Notes under the pieces: generated by a model
The model's database searches: none
Seen by the model: only the letters and a program-made list of their open reading frames with translations
What the model was told of the DNA's origin: nothing
DNA from: an uncultured Porphyromonadaceae bacterium
GTDB lineage: Bacteria > Bacteroidota > Bacteroidia > Bacteroidales > Muribaculaceae
Reading direction: 5' to 3'
Assembly: GCA_900548705.1 (NCBI GenBank)
Contig: URLF01000085.1
Span: 1-10,695 of the forward strand
Length of the DNA stretch: 10,695 bases
Shown here: piece after piece, positions 1-6,658 of the stretch
Layout of the letters: each line of letters opens with the position of its first letter
Numbering within the stretch: position 1 is the first letter of the stretch
Translations under genes and position numbers: made by a program

Positions 1-87
1 CTGAGCCCGTCAGGGCGAGTTGCCCGGTGCGCCGCGCGGAGCCACCAAGCCCCCTCCCATGGATTTTCACGCGCCCTTGGCCTTTTG

Positions 88-112
88 GTTCTTTTGGGCC
101 TGCCAAAAGAAC
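88..112. repeat. 10-bp perfect inverted repeat (GTTCTTTTGG / CCAAAAGAAC)
   Basis: GTTCTTTTGG at 88-97 and its exact reverse complement CCAAAAGAAC at 103-112 flank a 5-nt loop (GCCTG). A partial extra copy of the left arm, CCTTTTGG, lies at 81-88. No run of T follows on either strand, so it does not look like an intrinsic terminator. It resembles a repetitive extragenic palindrome, though its copy number elsewhere cannot be seen from this window. Confidence 0.7.
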
Positions 113-173
113 GAAATACAATTCTGCCAAAAGAACAGCAAATACCGAAGAACAATATGCCAAAAAGAAGAAC
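101..173 (+). repeat. Tandem TGCCAAAAGAAC units
   Basis: TGCCAAAAGAAC occurs at 101-112 and again at 125-136, a 24-nt period. A degenerate third copy with extra bases (TGCCAAAAAGAAGAAC) is at 158-173, and CCGAAGAAC at 145-153 looks like a decayed relative. The first copy is also the right arm of the inverted repeat at 88-112. The units stop about 10 nt before the -33 element of the kinase promoter. Their role is unknown. Confidence 0.65.
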
Positions 174-183
174 CGAAACCGGC

Positions 184-213
184 TTGATTACCCGGAAAAA
201 AGTTGTAACTTTG
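184..213 (+). promoter_or_regulatory. Bacteroidetes-type promoter for the nucleoside kinase
   Basis: TAACTTTG at 206-213 is a perfect match to the -7 consensus TAnnTTTG of the Bacteroidetes primary sigma factor. A TTG at 184-186 stands 19 nt upstream, where the -33 element is expected. Transcription would start near 219-220, leaving a leader of about 20 nt before the ATG at 240. This is the main reason for choosing that start over the longer upstream frame. Confidence 0.7.
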
Positions 214-239
214 TAATCAAAGGAACAACCTGCATAAAT

Positions 240-1946
240 ATGAGTGACTGCCTGAAGATTTTTTGCGAAAACACCGGAGAATATGTCGAAATCCAAGGAG
301 GGGAAACCCTCCGGGAACTGGCCCGAAAGATAGGTAGGGAAAGGCTTGGACTGGCATTTCCCGAAATCTGCGCGTTGGTCAACAACAAGAACGAACCCCT
401 CCAGTATCAGGTCTTCGCCCCGAAGATGGTGAGGTTCATCGACCGGCAGTCAGCATCCGGTTTCAGGGTCTATACCCGTTCGCTGAGCATGATGCTCTAC
501 CGAGCCGTCAGGGAGGTGTTGCCCGGTGCGTTGCTGCGCATTGTCCACTCGATTTCAAACGGCTGGTATTGCCGCCTGTTCCTCCCCGGCAAGGATGGCA
601 AGCCTGAAACCGCCGTTGTGCCTGACTCTGCCCTGCTTGCCAGGTTGCAGGAGGTGATGGAGTCGCTGCGCGACCGTGATGTCCCTTTCATCCGTAAGGA
701 ACGGCTGACCCGTGACATCTCTGTGAAATTCCGTGAGGAAGGGTTGTTTGACAAAGTAGAACTGCTTGACACCCTCCATGAGCTTTACACCACCGTCTAC
801 CGTCTCGACGGGGTGCTTGACAGCTATTACGGAGCCTTGGCCCCATCGACCGGACTTATCGACATCTTCTCGCTTGTTCCCTACAAGGAGGGATTCCTGC
901 TGATGGGAGTCGACCGCAAGAACCCATCCCGGCCCGCTCTCCCCGTCCCCCAGGAGAAGATGTATGAAGCCTTCAACGAAAACCTGCGCTTCAACCATAT
1001 CATCGGTGTCGGCAACGTCGGCGAACTGAACCGGGCCGTGATACAAGACCGCACCGCCCAGCTCATAAATGTCGCCGAAGCCCTGCATGACAAGAAAATC
1101 GCGGCCATAGCCGACGAGATAGCCCGGAGATACCACGAAGGTGGCGCGAGGGTAGTGCTGGTGGCCGGTCCCTCCTCCTCCGGCAAGACAACATTCACCA
1201 AGCGTCTGGCCATCTACCTGCTGACCAATCTCCTCCAGCCCGAGATGATTTCCCTCGACAACTATTTCGTGGACCGCCACAAGACCCCCCGCGACGAGAC
1301 CGGCGACTATGACTACGAGTCGCTTTACGCCCTCGACCTGGAGCAGTTCAACGCCGATTTCTCGGCCCTGCTGCGCGGCGAGGAGGTGGAGCTGCCCACA
1401 TACAGTTTCGAGCTGGGGAAAAGAATCTACAAAGGTGACCGGCTCCGGATAGGCCCCAACACGATTCTCCTCCTCGAAGGCATCCACGGACTTAACCCCG
1501 AGCTTACCGCCTCCATCGAGGATAAGATGAAATACAAGGTATATGTCTCGGCGCTGACAACCCTGTCGATTGACGACCACAACTGGATACCCACCACCGA
1601 CAACCGTCTGCTCCGCCGTATCATACGCGACCACAAATATCGAGGCGCGTCGGCCATCGACACCCTCCGCCGCTGGCCGAGTGTGCGCCGTGGCGAGGAA
1701 CGCTGGATTTTCCCCTTCCAGGAGAACGCCGATTCCACCTTCAACTCCTCCCTGATTTTCGAACTCGGGGTGATGAAGGACTACGGCGAGGCCATCCTCC
1801 GCGAAGTTCCCAACGACTGCCCGGAGTATGCCGAGGCTTACCGCCTGCGCCGCTTCCTGGGATATTTCCTCCCGATAGGGGAGAAGTCAATCCCCCCGAC
1901 CTCGTTGCTCAGGGAATTCCTCGGCGGCTCATCTTTCAGATATTGA
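240..1946 (+). CDS. TGS/ThrRS-like domain-fused nucleoside (uridine-like) kinase
   Basis: A 568-residue protein with a C-terminal P-loop kinase of the uridine kinase/phosphoribulokinase family, probably phosphorylating a nucleoside such as uridine or cytidine with ATP or GTP in the cytoplasm. Residues 1 to about 62 resemble a TGS domain. About 75-180 resemble the N2 (second additional) domain of threonyl-tRNA synthetase, with HSISNGWYC where ThrRS has its H...DNGFYYD segment. Kinase motifs are Walker A GPSSSGKTT at 310-318 (Lys316), LDNYF around 339-343, the YDYESLYALD substrate segment and LLEGIHG at 411-417. Ordinary Udk is only about 210 residues, so this is the long fused form common in Bacteroidetes and thermophiles. 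The promoter at 184-213 fixes the start at 240. The kinase family is secure. The nucleoside substrate and the function of the N-terminal half are not. Confidence 0.88.
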   Translation: MSDCLKIFCENTGEYVEIQGGETLRELARKIGRERLGLAFPEICALVNNKNEPLQYQVFAPKMVRFIDRQSASGFRVYTRSLSMMLYRAVREVLPGALLRIVHSISNGWYCRLFLPGKDGKPETAVVPDSALLARLQEVMESLRDRDVPFIRKERLTRDISVKFREEGLFDKVELLDTLHELYTTVYRLDGVLDSYYGALAPSTGLIDIFSLVPYKEGFLLMGVDRKNPSRPALPVPQEKMYEAFNENLRFNHIIGVGNVGELNRAVIQDRTAQLINVAEALHDKKIAAIADEIARRYHEGGARVVLVAGPSSSGKTTFTKRLAIYLLTNLLQPEMISLDNYFVDRHKTPRDETGDYDYESLYALDLEQFNADFSALLRGEEVELPTYSFELGKRIYKGDRLRIGPNTILLLEGIHGLNPELTASIEDKMKYKVYVSALTTLSIDDHNWIPTTDNRLLRRIIRDHKYRGASAIDTLRRWPSVRRGEERWIFPFQENADSTFNSSLIFELGVMKDYGEAILREVPNDCPEYAEAYRLRRFLGYFLPIGEKSIPPTSLLREFLGGSSFRY

Positions 1947-1950
1947 TACC

Positions 1951-1988
1951 TTGAATTTATTACCTATAAGTTACTTATAACCCGTAAC
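1951..1988 (+). promoter_or_regulatory. AT-rich intergenic with nested inverted repeats, possible weak promoter
   Basis: The 54-nt gap between the kinase and the C-S lyase contains TATAAGT/ACTTATA (1965-1971 and 1973-1979, one base between the arms). It overlaps a second inverted repeat, GTTAC/GTAAC (1970-1974 and 1984-1988). TTG at 1951-1953 and TACTTATA at 1972-1979 have near -33/-7 spacing but match TAnnTTTG only partly. This could be an operator-promoter for the downstream operon, but co-transcription with the kinase is equally possible. Confidence 0.35.
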
Positions 1989-2000
1989 CTGATTGACACT

Positions 2001-3218
2001 ATGTATGACTTCGACCTGGTGATTGACCGTCACGGAACCGGATGTGCGAAACTGGCCGAACTCCAGCAGATGTTCGGATGTTCCGACCTTACCCCCCTCT
2101 GGATCGCCGACATGGACTTTGCCGTATGCCCCGAAATCACCGGGGCGTTGCGCAAGCGTATCGACCATCCGATTTATGGCTACGCCGTGGCCCCCGACAG
2201 CTATTGGGAGTCGATATCCCAGTGGCTGGGCGACAAACATGACTTCCGCGTCACCTGCGAGGAGCTTGCCTTCGTGCCGGGTGTCGTCAAGGGAATCGGT
2301 TACGCCGTCAACCATTTCACCCGTAAGGGTGATGAAATCATCATCCAGCCCCCGGTATATCATCCTTTCCGCAGGGTCATAGAGGGGAATGGCCGCAAGG
2401 TGTTGCCCAATCCGTTGGTGCTTACCGAGGATGGCCGCTACGAAATGAACCTTGAGGAGCTGGAAAGGCTCGTCAGGGAGCATCATCCCGCGATGATGAT
2501 ACTCTGCAACCCCCACAACCCGGTCGGTATACAGTGGTCACGCGAGACCCTGGCCGAGGTGGGCCGCATATGCCGCGAAGGGGGAGTGGTCTGTGTCTCC
2601 GACGAGATTCATGGCGACCTGGTGCTTTACGGCAAACCCCATTACCCCTTCGCCGCCTGCAGCGATGACTGCGCGGCTGTGGCTGTCACTTTCGGCGCTC
2701 CCTCCAAGACCTTCAACATCCCCGGACTGGTATCCTCCTGGTGTGTTATAAAGAATCCCGACCTGCGCGACGCTTTCTACCACTGGCTGGAGGTGAACGA
2801 GTTCTCCACACCGACATTCGTCTCCACCCTCGGCACCGAGGCGGCTTACCGCAACGGCCGCAGGTGGCTGGCGGAGGCCATGGCCTATATCGAGGAGAAC
2901 ATCCGCCTTGTCAGGGAATTCCTCGCCGAGAAGGTGCCGTCGGTCGGTATGATCGAGCCGGAGGCCTCCTTCCTGGTGTGGATGGACTTCCGCCGTCTTG
3001 GGCTGACCCATGATGAACTGGTAGACCTGGTGGTCAACCGTGCCCGTCTGGCCCTCAACGACGGGGAGATGTTCGGCGCGGAGGGACACGGTTTCATGAG
3101 GGTAAATGTGGCCACACCCCGTGCCTGCCTGCTCAAGGCCCTCTCGCGCCTCGAAACCGCTGTCAACACCCTTCCCGTAAACGCCTGCGCCGAGGAAACG
3201 GCCGCCGGCAGAATCTGA
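2001..3218 (+). CDS. MalY/PatB-family PLP-dependent C-S lyase (cystathionine beta-lyase type aminotransferase)
   Basis: A 405-residue fold-type I PLP enzyme of the class I/II aminotransferase superfamily, MalY/PatB branch. Characterised relatives cleave the C-S bond of cystathionine or cysteine conjugates, giving homocysteine or a thiol plus pyruvate and ammonia. Visible motifs are PLWIADMDF near the N terminus (a MalY/PatB hallmark), YGYAV, the NPHNPVG cofactor loop at 170-176, SDEIHGDL with cofactor-contacting Asp201, the Schiff-base lysine Lys236 in APSKTFNIPGL, and the carboxylate-binding Arg367 in MRVNVATPR. Length and all key residues are normal for the family. The ATG at 2001 matches the family's usual N terminus. 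It is the first gene of a compact run, and aroA starts 24 nt after its stop. A purely transaminating role cannot be excluded from sequence. Confidence 0.88.
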   Translation: MYDFDLVIDRHGTGCAKLAELQQMFGCSDLTPLWIADMDFAVCPEITGALRKRIDHPIYGYAVAPDSYWESISQWLGDKHDFRVTCEELAFVPGVVKGIGYAVNHFTRKGDEIIIQPPVYHPFRRVIEGNGRKVLPNPLVLTEDGRYEMNLEELERLVREHHPAMMILCNPHNPVGIQWSRETLAEVGRICREGGVVCVSDEIHGDLVLYGKPHYPFAACSDDCAAVAVTFGAPSKTFNIPGLVSSWCVIKNPDLRDAFYHWLEVNEFSTPTFVSTLGTEAAYRNGRRWLAEAMAYIEENIRLVREFLAEKVPSVGMIEPEASFLVWMDFRRLGLTHDELVDLVVNRARLALNDGEMFGAEGHGFMRVNVATPRACLLKALSRLETAVNTLPVNACAEETAAGRI

Positions 3219-3242
3219 CTTGAAACTAAAACAACTCCCGCT

Positions 3243-4556
3243 GTGGATTACAGGATATTGCCTCCCGAAGAATTGATTGAGGAGGGGGTGGTCACCCTCC
3301 CCCTCTCAAAGTCGATAATGAACCGCCGGCTGATGCTGGCGGCACTTACCCCCGGCGAACCGTTGCCTCCGGCCCGCGATGACGAATGTCTCGACATAGA
3401 GGTGATGCGCTCGGCGGTCGCCGCCATAACCTCCTCCCAAGGGGGACGCGTCGAGGTGAACGCCGGGGAGTCGGGCACCGCCTTGCGGTTTCTCTGCTCC
3501 CTCGCGGCTGTGACCCCCGGCTGTGATGTCGTGATTACCGGACAGCCGGGCTTGCTTCGCCGTCCGGTCGGCGATCTCGTCGAGGCGTTGCGTCTCTGCG
3601 GCGCGATGATAGAATATCTCGACGGTGATGGTCACGCCCCGCTGCGGGTTGTGGGTGGCGGTCTCAAAGGGGGAGAGGTGTCGATTGACCCCACAGTCTC
3701 CTCCCAGTTTGTCTCCTCCCTGCTGATGGTTGCTCCCCTTATGTCGGAAGGTCTCAGGCTGAGGTTTCTCGGCGAACCGGTCTCGTTGCCTTATATAAAG
3801 ATGACGGTGGCGATGATGCGCCGTCGCGGTGTCTCTGTCGAGCTTGCTCCCCTTATGGCGGAGGTTACCCCCGGAAGCTACAAACCAGTCAATGCTGATG
3901 ACGAGGCCGACTGGTCGGCCGCGGCTTTCTGGTATGAGGTGGTGGCTCTGACCGCCGGATGGATTACCCTCAAGGGTAAGGATGATGTGCCTTTCCCCCT
4001 CCCGGCAGATTCAGTCCAAGGTGATGCCCGGGCCGCTGAGTTTTTCGAGTGTCTCGGTGTGCTGACCGAGGGTTCCGAGGATATTCCGGGAGGTGTCGCC
4101 CTCTCCCCCTCACCTGAGGTGTTTGGCCGTCTTGACCTTGACCTGCAGGATTATCCAGACCTTGCTCCCGCGCTCACCGTGACCTGCTGCATGCTCGGTG
4201 TGCCGTTCCGTTTCGTCGGCTTGAAATCCCTATCCATAAAGGAGACCGACCGCCTCAAGGCCTTGGCCGAGGAGATGGACAAGGTAGGTTGCTCCCTGGA
4301 GACAATCAGGGATTATGGCCTGGAATGGGAGGGCAAACGCCATACGATAGGGAGCCTGCCGGAGTTCGATCCCCGTGGCGACCATCGGCTCGCCATGGCT
4401 TTCGCCCCGGTTGCAGCGTATATCCCCGGGATAGTGGTCAAGGATGCCGGATGCGTGGCCAAGTCATATCCCGGATATTGGGATGACCTGAGGTCGCTCG
4501 GTTTCCAGACCCTCGACCCCTCGGAACCTATGCCTGACAGCGGGGAGGGTGAATGA
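3243..4556 (+). CDS. aroA: 3-phosphoshikimate 1-carboxyvinyltransferase (EPSP synthase)
   Basis: Sixth step of the shikimate pathway: transfers the enolpyruvyl group of PEP to shikimate-3-phosphate. The 437-residue protein shows the expected order of motifs: PLSKSIMNR (Lys23, Ser24, Arg28), GESGTALRFL for PEP binding, RRPVGDLVEALR, the shikimate-3-phosphate loop SSQFVSSLLM, DWSAAAFWY, the catalytic Asp306 in DYPDLAP, KETDRL at 333-338, GDHRLAMAF, and a C-terminal KSYPGYWDDL. It is somewhat longer than the E. coli enzyme (427 residues). The start appears to be GTG at 3243, because the next in-frame ATG falls inside the SKSIMNR motif and would remove Lys23. It lies in the same tight run as the upstream lyase (24-nt gap) and the downstream small protein (15-nt gap). 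Its other shikimate-pathway partners are not in the window. Confidence 0.95.
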   Translation: MDYRILPPEELIEEGVVTLPLSKSIMNRRLMLAALTPGEPLPPARDDECLDIEVMRSAVAAITSSQGGRVEVNAGESGTALRFLCSLAAVTPGCDVVITGQPGLLRRPVGDLVEALRLCGAMIEYLDGDGHAPLRVVGGGLKGGEVSIDPTVSSQFVSSLLMVAPLMSEGLRLRFLGEPVSLPYIKMTVAMMRRRGVSVELAPLMAEVTPGSYKPVNADDEADWSAAAFWYEVVALTAGWITLKGKDDVPFPLPADSVQGDARAAEFFECLGVLTEGSEDIPGGVALSPSPEVFGRLDLDLQDYPDLAPALTVTCCMLGVPFRFVGLKSLSIKETDRLKALAEEMDKVGCSLETIRDYGLEWEGKRHTIGSLPEFDPRGDHRLAMAFAPVAAYIPGIVVKDAGCVAKSYPGYWDDLRSLGFQTLDPSEPMPDSGEGE

Positions 4557-4571
4557 TTTAATTGAAGAGGA

Positions 4572-5075
4572 ATGATTGTTTTTCTGATAATATTGGCCGC
4601 GCTGGTCGGTGTGGGGGTGCCTCTCTACCTCCTTCACCGTGCCGATGAGAAGCGCGAGAAAAAGATGGGAAAAGGGGAGGAGAACGGTTCCGTTGACGAT
4701 GCCGCTCCCCTCCCGGAAGAACCCGCCACGACTGCCGCTGAAGCCGGCGACGAGCCGGTGAAAGACCCCGACATTGACGATGAGGTGTGTTGCGGAATGC
4801 ACATCACCTGCGAGAAGGATTCACTCCTTGCCGGGGTAAGCCAGACGGTCGACTATTTCGACGATGAGGAGCTTGACCGCTTCGCGGGACGCGATGCCGA
4901 CGGCTACACCCCGGAGGAGACCGAGGAGTTTCGCGACGTGTTGTTGACCCTCCTGCCCGAGGATATCGCGCCGTGGGCGCGGTCCATACAGTTGCGCGGC
5001 ATAAATCTCCCCTCCGATGTCCGTGAGGAGCTGCTGATGATAGTGGCCGAGGCCCGCAAGGACCATAACCCCTGA
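4572..5075 (+). CDS. Small membrane-anchored protein with CCxxHxxC motif, unknown function
   Basis: I do not recognise a characterised family for this 167-residue protein. Residues 1-21 form one hydrophobic helix followed by a short basic stretch (HRADEKREKK), suggesting an N-terminal inner-membrane anchor with the rest in the cytoplasm. Residues about 35-72 are an acidic, Pro/Ala/Glu-rich and probably disordered linker. A CCGMHITC segment at 73-80 (Cys73, Cys74, His77, Cys80) looks like a metal or redox site. It is followed by DYFDDEELDRF at 94-104 and a helical C-terminal domain with LPEDIAPWARSIQLRGINLP. GC-rich codon use matches its neighbours, so it is a real gene. It lies between aroA (15 nt) and a metal ABC permease (29 nt). 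A metal-handling role is only a contextual guess. Confidence 0.8.
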   Translation: MIVFLIILAALVGVGVPLYLLHRADEKREKKMGKGEENGSVDDAAPLPEEPATTAAEAGDEPVKDPDIDDEVCCGMHITCEKDSLLAGVSQTVDYFDDEELDRFAGRDADGYTPEETEEFRDVLLTLLPEDIAPWARSIQLRGINLPSDVREELLMIVAEARKDHNP

Positions 5076-5104
5076 TTCTGAAATCTGAACTTCCGTTTAC
5101 CGTT

Positions 5105-5917
5105 TTGTTTGAATATCAGTTTTTCATAAATGCCCTTATCGGGGTGTTGCTCATCTCGGCGGCTGCCGCGATGATAGGCACATATATCGTGACGCGCCGT
5201 CTGGTGGCCATCTCCGGAGGTGTGACCCACGCCTGTTTCGGCGGTCTCGGCCTGGGCTGTTTCCTTGGAATCAACCCGATGGTCACCGCCGGGATTTTCG
5301 CCATCGCCTCGGCTCTCGGGGTGGAGTGGCTTTCCGACCGTTACAAGGTCAGGGAGGACTCGGCGATAGCTGTCGTGTGGGCTGTCGGGATGGCTGTCGG
5401 GGTGGTGTTCGTGTTCCTCACCCCTGGCTTTGTGCCTGAGCTTAATTCCTTCCTCTTCGGAAATATCCTGACCATCTCGGTCGCCGACCTGTGGATATTC
5501 GGGGCTTATCTCGCCCTGCTGTCGCTGTTTTTCGCGTGGAAATACCGCCAGATAGTGGCGTGTGCGTTCGACGCGGATTTCGCCCGTGTGAGCCATCTCC
5601 CGTTGAGGTTTGTCAACACAGCCATGACTGTGGCCGTGGCCCTCTGTATCGTGCTTACAATACGCCTTGTCGGTATCATGCTGCTGATGTCGCTCATCTC
5701 CCTCCCGCAGCTTACCGCCGAGATTTTCGCCCGGAGGTTCTCCGGAATGATGGGCCTGTCGGTGGTGGTCTCGGTGGTGTGTTGTCTGGCGGGACTCTTC
5801 CTCGCCACGGTGATAGATGTGCCATGCTCGGCGTTGATAGTGATGGTGATGGCGGTGGTTTTCGCCGTTGCCCGCATTTTCCGCAGCCTTTGTTGGAAAC
5901 CAAGACTCACTGAATAA
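5105..5917 (+). CDS. ABC-3 family metal (zinc/manganese/iron) transporter permease
   Basis: A 270-residue integral membrane protein with about eight hydrophobic segments, matching ZnuB/MntB/TroC permeases (ABC-3), which pass Zn2+, Mn2+ or Fe2+ across the inner membrane. Typical signatures are the IGTYIVTRRLVAISGGVTHA region (about 24-43) followed by a Gly-rich helix, FLFGNILTIS near 116-125, and the C-terminal TVIDVPCSALIV segment. No ATG lies upstream in frame between the previous stop and this point. The TTG at 5105 (FEYQFFINAL next) gives the family's normal N terminus, whereas the next in-frame ATG (residue 23) would delete the first helix. No ABC ATPase or binding protein is nearby, so its partners must be encoded elsewhere. 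The metal cannot be read from the sequence. The GH25 gene follows after 9 nt. Confidence 0.87.
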   Translation: MFEYQFFINALIGVLLISAAAAMIGTYIVTRRLVAISGGVTHACFGGLGLGCFLGINPMVTAGIFAIASALGVEWLSDRYKVREDSAIAVVWAVGMAVGVVFVFLTPGFVPELNSFLFGNILTISVADLWIFGAYLALLSLFFAWKYRQIVACAFDADFARVSHLPLRFVNTAMTVAVALCIVLTIRLVGIMLLMSLISLPQLTAEIFARRFSGMMGLSVVVSVVCCLAGLFLATVIDVPCSALIVMVMAVVFAVARIFRSLCWKPRLTE

Positions 5918-5926
5918 GGTTATATT

Positions 5927-6649
5927 ATGGTGCGTGTCGGAATAAAAATAGCCATCCTTGCTATCTCGGTGCTGCTCCTTGCGGAACTGGGTATGATGGC
6001 CTATGACCGATGGTTTGCCGAGGGGGCTGTCCCCGACAGGGAGGTCTACCCCCTGCGCGGCATCGACATCTCCCACCATAACGGCGAGGTCGATTTCTCC
6101 CGGGTCGCCTCCGAGGAAGCTGATGTGGCTTTCGCCTACATCAAGGCCACCGAGGGCACCGACTTCATCGACCCTGCCTTTATCCGCAATGCCCGGTTGT
6201 CGGTAGCCTCCGGCATCCCATCCGGGGCTTACCATTTCTTCCGTTACGACACCGACGGGGAGCTGCAGGCGCTCAATTTCCTCCACGCCATACAGGGGCG
6301 CGGGTTCACCCTTCCCCCCGCCATTGATGTCGAGGACTGGGGCAATCCTGACGGTCACACCACAGCCCTCATCGTGGAGCGGCTCAGGAGGATGACCGAC
6401 TGCCTCGCGGCCAAGGGTTACTCCCCCCTGATTTACACCAACCTCGACGGCTACCACCGCCTGATAAAGGGTAATTTCGATGATCTCCCTCTCTGGATTT
6501 CCTCCTTCTCCGACCCTCCTCTCGATGTCGATCCCGACAATATACGTTGGTCGATATGGCAATATTCCCATCGCGGAGACATCCCGGGAATACCCTCCTC
6601 CACCGACCTCAATGTCCTCAATCCCGCCAATCCTCTCCTCAATTCATAA
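5927..6649 (+). CDS. Membrane-anchored GH25 muramidase (lysozyme)
   Basis: A 240-residue glycoside hydrolase of family 25, which cleaves the beta-1,4 bond between MurNAc and GlcNAc in peptidoglycan. Residues 4-26 are a hydrophobic helix after a basic start, so the enzyme is probably exported and tethered to the inner membrane facing the periplasm. There is no lipobox Cys. The catalytic domain begins at GIDISHHNG (Asp47), then YIKATEG (Glu76), AYHFFR (101-106), PAIDVED (Asp134 and catalytic acid Glu136), LIYTN, LWIS and WQYSHRG, and ends with DLNVLN. All expected active-site acids are present. The gene is packed between the permease and the pseudouridine synthase with 9-nt gaps. With no phage genes nearby, a role in the cell's own wall turnover is more likely than phage lysis. 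Confidence 0.9.
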   Translation: MVRVGIKIAILAISVLLLAELGMMAYDRWFAEGAVPDREVYPLRGIDISHHNGEVDFSRVASEEADVAFAYIKATEGTDFIDPAFIRNARLSVASGIPSGAYHFFRYDTDGELQALNFLHAIQGRGFTLPPAIDVEDWGNPDGHTTALIVERLRRMTDCLAAKGYSPLIYTNLDGYHRLIKGNFDDLPLWISSFSDPPLDVDPDNIRWSIWQYSHRGDIPGIPSSTDLNVLNPANPLLNS

Positions 6650-6658
6650 TCGAGACAG

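Larger units (their letters stand above)
1..239. other. Non-coding left-end region
   Basis: No gene is supported here. All three forward frames stay open for most of the stretch, and the frame that runs into the kinase would add 71 residues of proline- and lysine-rich sequence unlike any domain. A promoter at 184-213 sits inside that extension, so it is not translated as part of the kinase. The first 60 bases are very GC-rich with short GGGC/GCCC complementarities, and the rest holds the TGCCAAAAGAAC repeats. A TGA at 2-4 could be the stop of a gene ending just at the window edge, but this cannot be shown. Confidence 0.6.

Noticed and set aside
3..31. Similarity between positions 3-31 and 502-530 (shared TTGCCCGGTGCG and GTCAGGG)
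   Set aside because: The match is short, needs gaps, and the second copy encodes a normal part of the ThrRS-like domain. Chance in GC-rich DNA is the simpler reading.
27..239. A 71-codon N-terminal extension of the nucleoside kinase
   Set aside because: It runs through the repeat module and through a consensus promoter at 184-213, and its proline/lysine-rich translation does not resemble a domain. The ATG at 240 gives the normal TGS start.
555..1634. A 359-codon open frame on the minus strand
   Set aside because: It is antisense to the nucleoside kinase, with no recognisable domain and no promoter. It is explained by the codon bias of the sense gene.
4904..6571. A 555-codon open frame on the minus strand
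   Set aside because: It lies opposite the permease and muramidase genes, whose protein motifs are clear. Its translation is His/Glu/Arg-rich low-complexity sequence typical of a shadow in GC-rich coding DNA.
5927..6649. Phage endolysin or prophage remnant
   Set aside because: GH25 enzymes occur in phages, but this one has its own membrane anchor, matches its neighbours in codon use, lies in a housekeeping run and has no phage genes around it.
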